39,153 nt of DNA from CAZFMJ01 sp964520045. Its GTDB lineage: Bacteria > Elusimicrobiota > Elusimicrobia > Elusimicrobiales > CAZFMJ01. Both the position numbers and the translations under genes were made by a program. Location of the stretch: positions 1 to 39,153 of the forward strand of contig CAZFMJ010000025.1 of the NCBI GenBank assembly GCA_964520045.1, read 5' to 3'. Numbering within the stretch: position 1 is the first letter of the stretch; each line of letters starts with the position of its first letter. Below are positions 26,435 to 33,788 of this stretch, piece after piece. The notes beneath the pieces are model-generated. The model was not told the DNA's origin, made no database searches, and worked only from the letters and a program-made list of their open reading frames with translations.

Positions 26435-26570
26435 AACGGGAAACGGTAGATGGGAGACGGTAGACGGTAAAACAAAAGAGCTGCATGAAAGATGGAAAGG
26501 AATAAAAGGAAGAAAAATTATCTCTGTTTTTGTTTTGCCATCTGCCTTCTTCCTGAAAAATCCAAGTAAT
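26435..26570. repeat. Head-to-head heptamer array upstream of mltA
   Basis: The purine arm lies at about 26435-26472 (units AAACGGT, AGATGGG, AGACGGT, AGACGGT). A complementary pyrimidine stretch at about 26520-26553 (GTTTTTGTTTTGCCATC) can pair with the segment after the purine arm. It forms most of the 5' leader of mltA. Confidence 0.65.
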
Positions 26571-26588
26571 TACGAAAAGGAAAATATT

Positions 26589-27854
26589 ATGAAAAAAAAT
26601 TTTACTTACCGCTTACCGCTTATTTCTTTATTGCTCTTAACATTTCTCGCGGGATGTGTAACCATGCCGGAGCCGGTTAAACAGTCCGCGCAAACTTCCG
26701 TCCAGCCCATGCCTGCGCTCAGGCAGGTTCCGCCTGAAAAATTTCCGGTGTTTTCCGACACCGCGGATAAAAACGGTTTCTTTACCGCGGCGGAAAGAAG
26801 CGCGCTGTATTTTGATTCATTCGCGGGCAAGAAAAAATTCTATCAGGTGGCCGACAAAAAAATAACGCCGACACTTCTTGCGGATTCCATACGGGAAATG
26901 GCGAAAATACTCAAAGAATCCAAAAACGAAAACGAACTCAACATGCGCATAAAACAATCCTTTGACGTTTATATGTCCGCAGGCGCGGACGGCGAAGGCA
27001 AAGTTGTGTTCAGCTCCTATTACGAACCTCTCATAGAAGCGAGTCTTCAGAAAACCACAGAATACATATACCCTATATACGCCAAGCCCTCCGACCTTGT
27101 GGAAGTCAGCCTTGAGCAGTTTGACGAGCAGAAATGGAAAGGCGAAAAAATATCCGGCAGACTGCAGGACGGAAAAGTCATCCCGTATTTCAACCGCGAG
27201 CAGATAGACTTCCAAAAAGCGCTGGAAGGAAAAAATCTTGAGCTTGCATGGTTTAAAACCAGGGCCGATATAATGGACCTGCATATACAGGGCTCGGGCA
27301 GACTGCTCCTTCCGGACGGCTCGCAGACAAAAGCCCGCTTCGCGGCCACGAACGGGCTTCCTTTTAAAGGCTGGATGACGGTTTTGGTAAATTCGGGAGT
27401 AATGCCCAAAGAGGAAATAACGTTTGAAAAAGCGAAAAAATATCTTTTAGAGCATCAGGACGCCGAGCCCTGGATACTTTCAAGCAACAGGCGCTACACC
27501 TTTTTTGAGCTGGCGCAGATAGCCGACCCCTCTGAAGGCCCCCCGGGAACGCTTGGAATACCGCTTGTTCCCGGAAGGTCGGCGGCGGTAGACCCTCAGA
27601 TATTTCCTCTGGGCATACTCGCCTATATGAACGTCAATATGCCCAACGTTAACGACAACGGCGAAGTTTTGGGATTTTACCGTGATTCGCGCTTTGTGCT
27701 GTGCCAGGACACGGGCGGAGCCATATTGGGGCCCGGCAGGGTGGATTTTTTTTCAGGCACCGGTCCCAAGTCAAAAGCGTTTGCGTTTAATCTGTGGGAT
27801 TCGGGAAGCCTGTACATTTTCCTATTGAAATTTCCGGACCAGAATAAAATATAA
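26589..27854 (+). CDS. mltA: Membrane-bound lytic murein transglycosylase A (lipoprotein)
   Basis: This 421-residue lipoprotein has a lipobox LAGC with Cys23 after a signal peptide. MltA-specific segments follow: FSSYYEPLIEAS, AWFKTRADIMDLHIQGSGRL, ARFAATNGLPFKGW, and a C-terminal 3D domain (LCQDTGGAILGPGRVDFFSGTG) with the catalytic aspartates. It cleaves peptidoglycan strands to 1,6-anhydromuropeptides at the outer membrane. The frame is open from 26394, but the first 65 residues are repeat-derived. The ATG at 26589 has an AAAGGA site and a clean signal. It is divergent from the fecR operon. Confidence 0.92.
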   Translation: MKKNFTYRLPLISLLLLTFLAGCVTMPEPVKQSAQTSVQPMPALRQVPPEKFPVFSDTADKNGFFTAAERSALYFDSFAGKKKFYQVADKKITPTLLADSIREMAKILKESKNENELNMRIKQSFDVYMSAGADGEGKVVFSSYYEPLIEASLQKTTEYIYPIYAKPSDLVEVSLEQFDEQKWKGEKISGRLQDGKVIPYFNREQIDFQKALEGKNLELAWFKTRADIMDLHIQGSGRLLLPDGSQTKARFAATNGLPFKGWMTVLVNSGVMPKEEITFEKAKKYLLEHQDAEPWILSSNRRYTFFELAQIADPSEGPPGTLGIPLVPGRSAAVDPQIFPLGILAYMNVNMPNVNDNGEVLGFYRDSRFVLCQDTGGAILGPGRVDFFSGTGPKSKAFAFNLWDSGSLYIFLLKFPDQNKI

Positions 27855-27859
27855 AAAGA

Positions 27860-27980
27860 AGGGAGATGGAAGAAGGTAAACGGTAGACGGAAAAAAGTAA
27901 ATTGAAGAAGATGAACGGAAAAAATTTATACCAATTTTTTGTGTTACCGTCTCCCTTCTACCCTCTTATTTACCATCTTT
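27860..27980. repeat. Head-to-head heptamer array between mltA and alaS
   Basis: Purine-rich units lie at about 27862-27897 (AAGGTAA, ACGGTAG, ACGG) and pyrimidine-rich units at about 27946-27980 (TTACCGT, CTCCCTT, CTACCCT), separated by an A/T-rich centre. The arms are largely complementary. The right arm abuts the alaS -10 box. Confidence 0.7.
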
Positions 27981-27983
27981 TTG

Positions 27984-27989
27984 TATAAT
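27984..27989 (+). promoter_or_regulatory. Candidate -10 box overlapping the first alaS ATG
   Basis: A perfect TATAAT at 27984-27989 overlaps the upstream ATG of alaS. A transcript begun 7 bases later would start at the second ATG (27997), favouring that as start. No -35 box is evident in the heptamer array upstream. Confidence 0.4.
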
Positions 27990-27996
27990 GACAACT

Positions 27997-30666
27997 ATGA
28001 AGACGGCAAATGAGATACGGAATTCGTTTCTGAGTTATTTCAAAAACCAGGGACATACGATTGCGCCTTCCAGCCCGCTTATACCTCCGGGCGACCCGAC
28101 TCTTTTATTTACCTCCGCGGGCATGGTTCAGTTCAAGCCCTATTTTCTGGGGCTCAAAGACGACATAAAACGCGCCGCCACCTGCCAGAAATGCTTCCGC
28201 ACTACCGACATAGACCGGGTTGGGTCCACTATACGACACTTCACATTTTTTGAAATGCTTGGAAATTTTTCTTTCGGAGATTACTTCAAAAAGGAATCCG
28301 CAGCGTGGGGCTGGGAATTTCTGACAAAGGAAATAGGGCTTGATCAAAAACGGCTTTATATCTCGGTTTACGGAGGAGGAATAGCTCCCCGCGATGAAGA
28401 AGCGCTGAAATTATGGAACGGCATACTGCCCCCGCATATTAAGGAGGGACGCATACGCGAGCTTGGAGACGATACTAATTTCTGGACGATGGGCGCGACC
28501 GGCCCCTGCGGGCCATGCTCCGAAATATACTGGGACAGAGGTGAAGAATACGGCCATCCCGGCTGTTTCGGCCCGGGCTGCGACTGCGACAGGTATATTG
28601 AAATCTGGAATCATGTATTCACCCAGTTTGACAGACAGGAAGACGGCTCATTCAAACCCCTTCCAAGAAAAAATATAGATACAGGCATGGGGCTTGAAAG
28701 ACTTGTGTTCGCGGCGCAGGGAAAAGACTCTCCTTTTGAGACGGATCTGCTTCTGCCGGCGATATCCGCATATCTTGAGTTGGCGAAAAAGCCTTCAACG
28801 GATTCTGGAGAATCGGCTCAGGCATCGCATATAATAGCCGACCATGCGCGGGCGTCTCTTTTTCTGGCCAATGAGGGCATAACTCCCTCCAACGAAGGCA
28901 GGGGATATATTCTGCGCAGAATAATACGCAGGGCATCAAGATACGGCAGGCTGATGGGCATGAAAAAGCCGTTTATCTGCGATATCCTCCCGGCGGTCAT
29001 TGAGACATACAAGAACGTATATCCTGAAATTTCGGAAAACAAAGAAATAATAAATGAAACCATAAAAAACGAGGAAGAAAGATTTATTGAAACGCTTGAG
29101 ACCGGCGAAAAACGGATAAAAGACCTGCTGGCGCATTACCCAAGGCAGATTCCGGGCAAAGAAGTTTTCAGTCTTTACGAAACATACGGATTCCCCCCCG
29201 AACTGACAAGGGAAATCGCATTAAAGCATGACCGCTCCATAGATGAAAAGGGATTTGAAGAGGCTAAAAACAAAGCTCAGCAGACCGCAAAAGCAAAATG
29301 GAAGGGTTCGGGAGCAAAAGACACCGCTCGATTTCATGAAGCCGAAAAATCCCTGACTGCCGCAAAATTCGTCGGATATGAAAAAATTGAGCACAAAACT
29401 AAAATTCTGGGCCTGTTTGATTTAGACTGCAAAGCAGTGCATACTCTGCCTCCCGACCGCGAAGGCTATGTTGTTTTGGAAGAAACCCCTTTCTATGCCG
29501 AATCCGGCGGCCAGACGGGTGATAGCGGGGACATAATTTCAGTCACCGGCGCCAAACTAGCTGAAATTCTGGATACGCAGAAACCCCTTGGAAAAATAAT
29601 ATTTCACAAAGCGCTGGCAAGAAAAGAACTGCGCTCCGGAGCGGAGGTAATCGCGAGAGTGTCTAAATATCTGAGGAATGCCGCCGCATGCAATCATACG
29701 GCGGTGCATCTTGTGAATTCAGCATTAAGGCAGATAATAGGAAAAACAATGCGCCAGGCCGGATCTTTTGTGACCCCCGAAAAGTTCAGATTTGATTATA
29801 CGGTAAGCTCCGCGCTTTCAAAAGAACAGATTTTAAAAGTTGAAGAGATCGCGAATAACGCGATAAGCGAAAATTACACCGTTTACAAAGCTGAAAAATC
29901 CCTGAAAGACGCGGAAAAATTAGGCGCGGTAACGCTTCTGGGAGAAACCTACGCTGATCCAGCGCGTTTGATTCTGATAAATCACGGCGGGTGGGAAAAG
30001 GCGGAGGACAGATTCAGCCTTGAATTATGCGGAGGAACGCATGCCGGCGCTACGGGCGAATTGATGACGATAAAAATACTCAAAGATTCCGCGGTATCGG
30101 CCGGAGTGCGGCGCATTGAAGGACTCGCTGGACATTCCGCCGTAACGTATTTCAATAAAACAGCGGCAACGGCGGAATTTCTGGCAAAACAGTTTTCCTC
30201 CGCGATTGATGAACTGCCAGACAGGATCGAACAGCTGATTGCGCGGGAAAAGGAACTCAAACAGGAAATACATGAACTGCGTAAAAGATTAGCCGAAGGC
30301 ACTGCCGCCGCCCCCGCAGATTCGGCGAAACTTAAAAACGGCGCAAACCTTACCGCGGTAAAAATAGACGGAACATCGGCGTCCGTTCTGCGCTCGGTAT
30401 CCGACAAATTCAAGGCCGAAAACAAAAATGCGGTCTTGGTCGCCGTCTCGGAAAACAAAGGCAAAATTTCATTCGTGGTCTCCCTGACAGCCGACAGAAA
30501 AGATTTAAAGCCCGCGGCCTGCGACATAGCAAAAGCTATAGCCGCCGATATCGGCGGAAGCGCCGGAGGCAGGCCGGACTTCGCCCAGGGCGGAGGCAAT
30601 GCCCCGGCGGACTGGAATAATTTCAAAACTGAAATCAAAAAAATAATAGAAACATTAGGTGACTAG
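27997..30666 (+). CDS. alaS: Alanyl-tRNA synthetase
   Basis: AlaRS charges tRNA-Ala and edits mischarged Ser and Gly. The 889-residue protein (892 from the ATG at 27988) has class II core motifs: FTSAGMVQFK, RHFTFFEMLGN and GATGPCGPCSEIYWDRG. The editing domain carries zinc ligands HTAVH and CGGTH, and the C-terminal oligomerisation/tRNA domain contains GGRPDFAQGGG. It is full length. The start is uncertain between 27988 and 27997; the TATAAT box overlaps the first. The stop codon TAG lies in the CTAG that flanks a MITE-like element, which has therefore inserted right at the gene end without changing the protein. Confidence 0.96.
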   Translation: MKTANEIRNSFLSYFKNQGHTIAPSSPLIPPGDPTLLFTSAGMVQFKPYFLGLKDDIKRAATCQKCFRTTDIDRVGSTIRHFTFFEMLGNFSFGDYFKKESAAWGWEFLTKEIGLDQKRLYISVYGGGIAPRDEEALKLWNGILPPHIKEGRIRELGDDTNFWTMGATGPCGPCSEIYWDRGEEYGHPGCFGPGCDCDRYIEIWNHVFTQFDRQEDGSFKPLPRKNIDTGMGLERLVFAAQGKDSPFETDLLLPAISAYLELAKKPSTDSGESAQASHIIADHARASLFLANEGITPSNEGRGYILRRIIRRASRYGRLMGMKKPFICDILPAVIETYKNVYPEISENKEIINETIKNEEERFIETLETGEKRIKDLLAHYPRQIPGKEVFSLYETYGFPPELTREIALKHDRSIDEKGFEEAKNKAQQTAKAKWKGSGAKDTARFHEAEKSLTAAKFVGYEKIEHKTKILGLFDLDCKAVHTLPPDREGYVVLEETPFYAESGGQTGDSGDIISVTGAKLAEILDTQKPLGKIIFHKALARKELRSGAEVIARVSKYLRNAAACNHTAVHLVNSALRQIIGKTMRQAGSFVTPEKFRFDYTVSSALSKEQILKVEEIANNAISENYTVYKAEKSLKDAEKLGAVTLLGETYADPARLILINHGGWEKAEDRFSLELCGGTHAGATGELMTIKILKDSAVSAGVRRIEGLAGHSAVTYFNKTAATAEFLAKQFSSAIDELPDRIEQLIAREKELKQEIHELRKRLAEGTAAAPADSAKLKNGANLTAVKIDGTSASVLRSVSDKFKAENKNAVLVAVSENKGKISFVVSLTADRKDLKPAACDIAKAIAADIGGSAGGRPDFAQGGGNAPADWNNFKTEIKKIIETLGD

Positions 30667-30935
30667 TGTTGCGACAAAGAAATTACGCAACATTTGGAGG
30701 CCCAGGCCTGAGCCGAGTTCTAGGCGTGACGAATGAGCACTGCTTAAGCAGTGTGAATGAGGAGCAACGACGAAATCGGCCAGGAGTGGGCCTCCCCGAA
30801 GGGGCCAGCCGCTTTTGGCCTGCGCCTTTGCGCTGTTCGGCTTACAGGCCTAAAGGCCTGCTCGCCTCACATCGCTTCGGCTCGGCTCAAAATCGACAGG
30901 CCAAATGATGCATAATTTCTTTGTCGCAACACTAG
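30663..30935. mobile_element. MITE-like element with 35-bp terminal inverted repeats
   Basis: The left end (30663-30697) and right end (30901-30935) are inverted copies matching at 33 of 35 positions, beginning CTAGTGTTGCGAC. A second inverted pair, TGAGCCGAG (30709-30717) / CTCGGCTCA (30881-30889), lies inside. The interior is GC-rich and full of palindromes, for example CACTGCTTAAGCAGTG at 30738-30753. No transposase is encoded. The flanking CTAG or TA could be the target-site duplication. Size (273 bp) and structure fit a non-autonomous element moved in trans. The open frames inside are not credible genes. Confidence 0.8.
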
Positions 30936-30959
30936 CCTGAAGCCGGTCAGGCTGAAGGC
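30934..30959. repeat. Hairpin and AGGCTGAAGGC word after the MITE
   Basis: AGCCTGA (30934-30940) pairs with TCAGGCT (30947-30953). The segment overlaps an 11-base word (AGGCTGAAGGC, 30949-30959) shared with the long inverted repeat near smc. It was probably the original 3' flank of alaS before the MITE inserted. Confidence 0.5.
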
Positions 30960-31005
30960 AAAACAGAAAAAGCAAAAACAACAAAAAATATCGGCCACAA
31001 AATGC

Positions 31006-31076
31006 ATCCAAACAATCCTTAAAAGCAATGAGTTTGGATAGTCCCATTCTCAAAGCTTTTGAGGAATGAATGGGAC
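31006..31076. repeat. Double-hairpin dispersed repeat, copy B
   Basis: Stem 1 is ATCCAAAC (31006-31013) with GTTTGGAT (31032-31039). Stem 2 is GTCCCATTC (31041-31049) with GAATGGGAC (31068-31076), nine perfect pairs. Both loops are 18 bases. Loop 1 (31016-31026) can pair with loop 2 (31055-31065) over 11 contiguous positions including one G-U. This is the most regular copy. Confidence 0.88.
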
Positions 31077-31118
31077 ACATAAAGCACAAAGTATATAACA
31101 AAGAAATAATTAATTATC

Positions 31119-31142
31119 ACACAAAGACACTAAGACACGAAG
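31119..31142. repeat. Octamer tandem repeat, three ACACNAAG units
   Basis: Three exact-period 8-base units (ACACAAAG, ACACTAAG, ACACGAAG) lie in the alaS-tRNA spacer. They represent another short-tandem-repeat family of this genome. Confidence 0.75.
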
Positions 31143-31179
31143 AAAAGAAACGGCTAGACGGCTGGACTGCTATACAGCC

Positions 31180-31229
31180 GGAACTGGTGACTTGGTGACT
31201 GGTGACATGGTGACTGGAAACTGGTGACC
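31180..31229. repeat. TGGTGAC tandem repeat upstream of tRNA-Arg
   Basis: Five copies of TGGTGAC plus one degenerate copy (TGGAAAC), with 0-2 base gaps, end about 10 bases before the tRNA. The array occupies the place where the tRNA promoter should be. Confidence 0.75.
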
Positions 31230-31239
31230 CAGTTGTAGG

Positions 31240-31310
31240 GCGCCTGTAGTGAAATGGATATCACGGAAGCCTCCGAAGCTTCAAGTACAGGTTCGATTCC
31301 TGTCAGGCGC
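31240..31310 (+). tRNA. tRNA-Arg (anticodon CCG)
   Basis: A 71-base cloverleaf is seen. The acceptor stem is GCGCCTG/CAGGCGC, and the D-arm is GTGA/TCAC. The anticodon arm GAAGC-CTCCGAA-GCTTC places CCG at 34-36, and the T-arm is ACAGG-TTCGATT-CCTGT. The CCA end is not encoded, so it must be added by a nucleotidyltransferase. It reads the CGG arginine codon. uvrB starts 14 bases after its end. Confidence 0.95.
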
Positions 31311-31324
31311 ATTCTTTCCATTTA

Positions 31325-33421
31325 ATGACAAGCCAAAAATTCAAACTCGTTTCAAAATTCAAGCCGGCCGGGGATCAGCCCAAAGCCATAAAAATGCTTG
31401 CGGACGGGATAACCTCCGGGGCGAAGAATCAGACGCTTCTGGGCGTCACCGGCTCCGGCAAGACCTTCACGATGGCCTCCGTGATAGAAAAAATAAACAG
31501 GCCCGTGCTTGTTATTTCCCCCAATAAAGTCCTGGCGGCCCAGCTTTATGCCGAATTCAAATCATTCTTTCCTAAAAACGCCGTTGAATATTTCGTCTCC
31601 TATTACGACTACTACCAGCCGGAAGCCTACATCCCCCAGACCGATACCTACATAGAGAAAGATGCCGCGATAAACGAGCATATAGATAAACTGCGTCTCA
31701 AAGCCACTTCTTCCCTTGTTTCGAGAAGAGACGTAATAATAGTAGCTTCCGTCTCCTGCATATACAACATAGGCTCTCCAAAAAATTTCTCCGAGTACTG
31801 CGTGCATGTAAAAACCGGCATGTCCATGCCCAGAAAAACGCTTATGGAAATGCTGGTGCAAAGCCATTACGAACGCAACGAGGTTGAATTTGCAAGCGGC
31901 AAATTCAGGGCAAAGGGCAACACCATAGATATCTTCCCTTCAAACGAAGATTACGCCCTGCGCATAGGGATTTCAGATGAAGCCGAGATAAATTCAATAT
32001 ATAAACTGCACCCTGTTACCGGAGATACCCTCGGCGCGCTTGATGAAACATGGATTTATCCGGCCAAACATTTTGTGTCGTCAAAAGAAGAGCTGGAAGC
32101 CGCCATAGCCTTGATAAAAGCAGAACTTGCCGAAAGACTGGCATGGTTTAATTCCCGCAATAAGCCGCTTGAAGCCGAAAGACTTGAGCAAAGAACTCTT
32201 TATGATATTGAAATGATGAAAGAGACGGGTTTTTGCCATGGAATAGAAAACTACTCCCGGCATATAGCGGACAGAAAGCCGGGAGAAAGACCGCACTGCC
32301 TTCTGGATTACTTCCCCGGAAGAATCGAGGGAAAAATATCGCCCTCTGATTTTCTGCTTTTCATAGACGAATCCCATGTGACGGCGCCGCAGATACGCGG
32401 CATGTATGAAGGAGACCGTTCAAGGAAACAGACGCTTGTGGATTTCGGGTTCAGGCTTCCTTCCGCCTTAGACAACAGGCCTCTTAAATTCAATGAGTTT
32501 GAAGCGCTCATGCCGCAGACCGTTTTTGTATCAGCGACCCCCGGACAGTATGAGCTTGCGCATACTCCGGAAAAGATGACGGCGGAGCAGATAATACGTC
32601 CCACCGGACTTGTCGACCCTCCTGTTTTTGTGCTTCCGACAAAAAACCAGATACAGGATGTTATGAACAGAATCAAAGAAAGGGCGCGGAAAGGGGAACG
32701 CACTTTTGTTATGGCTCTTACAAAGCGCACAGCCGAAGACCTGTCCGCTTTCCTTACCGAAAAGGGATTGAGAACCCGCTATATCCACTCTGATATTGAC
32801 ACTCTGGCAAGATTGGAGATATTAGGTGATTTGCGCAGGGGCGCTTTTGACGCGCTGATAGGAATAAATCTTCTGCGCGAGGGGTTGGATATTCCGGAAG
32901 TTTCGCTGATAGCCATACTTGACGCGGACAATGAAGGATTCCTCAGAAGCCATACCACCCTTGTGCAGATAGCCGGCCGTGCGGCGAGGAATCTGGGCGG
33001 AGAGGTCATTCTTTACGCCGACAGAATCACCGGCTCCATGAAAAAAGCGATGGACGAAATGTCCCGAAGACGGGCTTTGCAGGAACGGCATAACGCGCTT
33101 TACGATATAAAGCCGGCGACTATAAAAAAAGCCGTGCATGAGCTGGAAGAATTCCAGTATAAAGCGAAAAAAAGCGGCCTTTCGCTCATCCGCGAAACGC
33201 AGACAGGCTATCTTGATAAAAAAAATCTGCCGCGCATAACCGCCGAGCTGGAAAACCAGATGCGCGCGGCGGCGGACAGCCTTGATTTCGAGCTTGCGGC
33301 GGAATTAAGAGACAGGCTTTTTGAACTCAAAGAGATGAAAGCGCAGAACGACGGCAAAAGAAGCAGTAGCGGCAAAAAAAGCAACTTAAGAAAGAAAAGA
33401 AAACAGATGCACAGCCATTAA
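31325..33421 (+). CDS. uvrB: Excinuclease ABC subunit B
   Basis: UvrB is the damage-verification helicase of nucleotide excision repair. The 698-residue protein has the P-loop GVTGSGKT (40-47) and the DNA-clamping beta-hairpin YDYYQPEAYIPQTDTYIEKD (94-113). A UvrA-binding domain, DESH box (FIDESHVTAPQ) and helicase motifs (VSATPGQYEL, QIAGRAARN) follow. A C-terminal UVR motif for UvrC (about 640-675) precedes a Lys/Ser-rich tail. Its ATG is only 14 bases after the tRNA-Arg and no ribosome site is visible, so the message may be released by tRNA processing. uvrA and uvrC are not nearby. Confidence 0.96.
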   Translation: MTSQKFKLVSKFKPAGDQPKAIKMLADGITSGAKNQTLLGVTGSGKTFTMASVIEKINRPVLVISPNKVLAAQLYAEFKSFFPKNAVEYFVSYYDYYQPEAYIPQTDTYIEKDAAINEHIDKLRLKATSSLVSRRDVIIVASVSCIYNIGSPKNFSEYCVHVKTGMSMPRKTLMEMLVQSHYERNEVEFASGKFRAKGNTIDIFPSNEDYALRIGISDEAEINSIYKLHPVTGDTLGALDETWIYPAKHFVSSKEELEAAIALIKAELAERLAWFNSRNKPLEAERLEQRTLYDIEMMKETGFCHGIENYSRHIADRKPGERPHCLLDYFPGRIEGKISPSDFLLFIDESHVTAPQIRGMYEGDRSRKQTLVDFGFRLPSALDNRPLKFNEFEALMPQTVFVSATPGQYELAHTPEKMTAEQIIRPTGLVDPPVFVLPTKNQIQDVMNRIKERARKGERTFVMALTKRTAEDLSAFLTEKGLRTRYIHSDIDTLARLEILGDLRRGAFDALIGINLLREGLDIPEVSLIAILDADNEGFLRSHTTLVQIAGRAARNLGGEVILYADRITGSMKKAMDEMSRRRALQERHNALYDIKPATIKKAVHELEEFQYKAKKSGLSLIRETQTGYLDKKNLPRITAELENQMRAAADSLDFELAAELRDRLFELKEMKAQNDGKRSSSGKKSNLRKKRKQMHSH

Positions 33422-33445
33422 AACATAGAACGCTGATAACGCTGC

Positions 33446-33517
33446 CCCAAACTATCCTTTACAAGCAGTGTGTTTGGGACGGTCCCATTCTCAAAGCTTT
33501 TAAGGAATGAATGGGAC
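33446..33517. repeat. Double-hairpin dispersed repeat, copy C
   Basis: Stem 1 is CCCAAAC (33446-33452) with GTTTGGG (33472-33478), with a 19-base loop. Stem 2 is GTCCCATTC (33482-33490) with GAATGGGAC (33509-33517), with an 18-base loop. The loops share AAGC (33463-33466) and GCTT (33496-33499). CTG occurs on both flanks, at 33442-33444 and 33517-33519. Confidence 0.87.
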
Positions 33518-33653
33518 TGATTTTTATGATTCAACATGATTTTTTTGTTTTAAAAAACTTAGCCGCGAGCATTGCACATTTTGCAAAAAGCGCTGATAAC
33601 TTTTCCTGTGATTTCCGAATATTTAAAATCACCCGCGTTCATCATATTAATCT

Positions 33654-33725
33654 GTCCAAACCATCCATAAAGGCAATGAGTTTGGACTGACCCATTCTCA
33701 ACGCCTTTCAAGGAAAAAATGGGTC
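33654..33725. repeat. Double-hairpin dispersed repeat, copy D (most diverged)
   Basis: Stem 1 is GTCCAAAC (33654-33661) with GTTTGGAC (33680-33687). Stem 2 is GACCCATT (33689-33696) with AATGGGTC (33718-33725); the T-A to A-T swap relative to copies B and C preserves pairing. Loop 1 has AAAGGC (33669-33674) and loop 2 GCCTTT (33703-33708), again a compensated change. Confidence 0.87.
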
Positions 33726-33788
33726 TGCGTTCTACATATTGCCGCGAAAACAAGAGACTTTCGGGAAATATGATAAAATTGCGGTAGT

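Larger units (their letters stand above)
33422..33788. other. Spacer between uvrB and nadC made of repeats
   Basis: These 367 bases contain no credible gene. They hold double-hairpin copies C and D, and degenerate sequence related to GCTGATAAC (33432 and 33592) and GATTTTTATGATT-type words, which look like decayed short repeats. A TATGAT at 33769-33774 may be the nadC -10 box, though no well-spaced -35 is seen. Confidence 0.6.

Noticed and set aside
29982..30638. 218-residue minus-strand frame
   Set aside because: It is a shadow of the alaS C-terminal domain; its Ser/Ala-rich composition is typical of antisense frames.
30666..30908. 80-residue open frame inside the MITE-like element
   Set aside because: It spans palindromic, repeat-type sequence, starts at the alaS stop and has no ribosome site or protein-like composition.
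31180..31229. Riboswitch or T-box leader upstream of tRNA-Arg/uvrB
   Set aside because: The region is a simple TGGTGAC tandem repeat without conserved leader elements.
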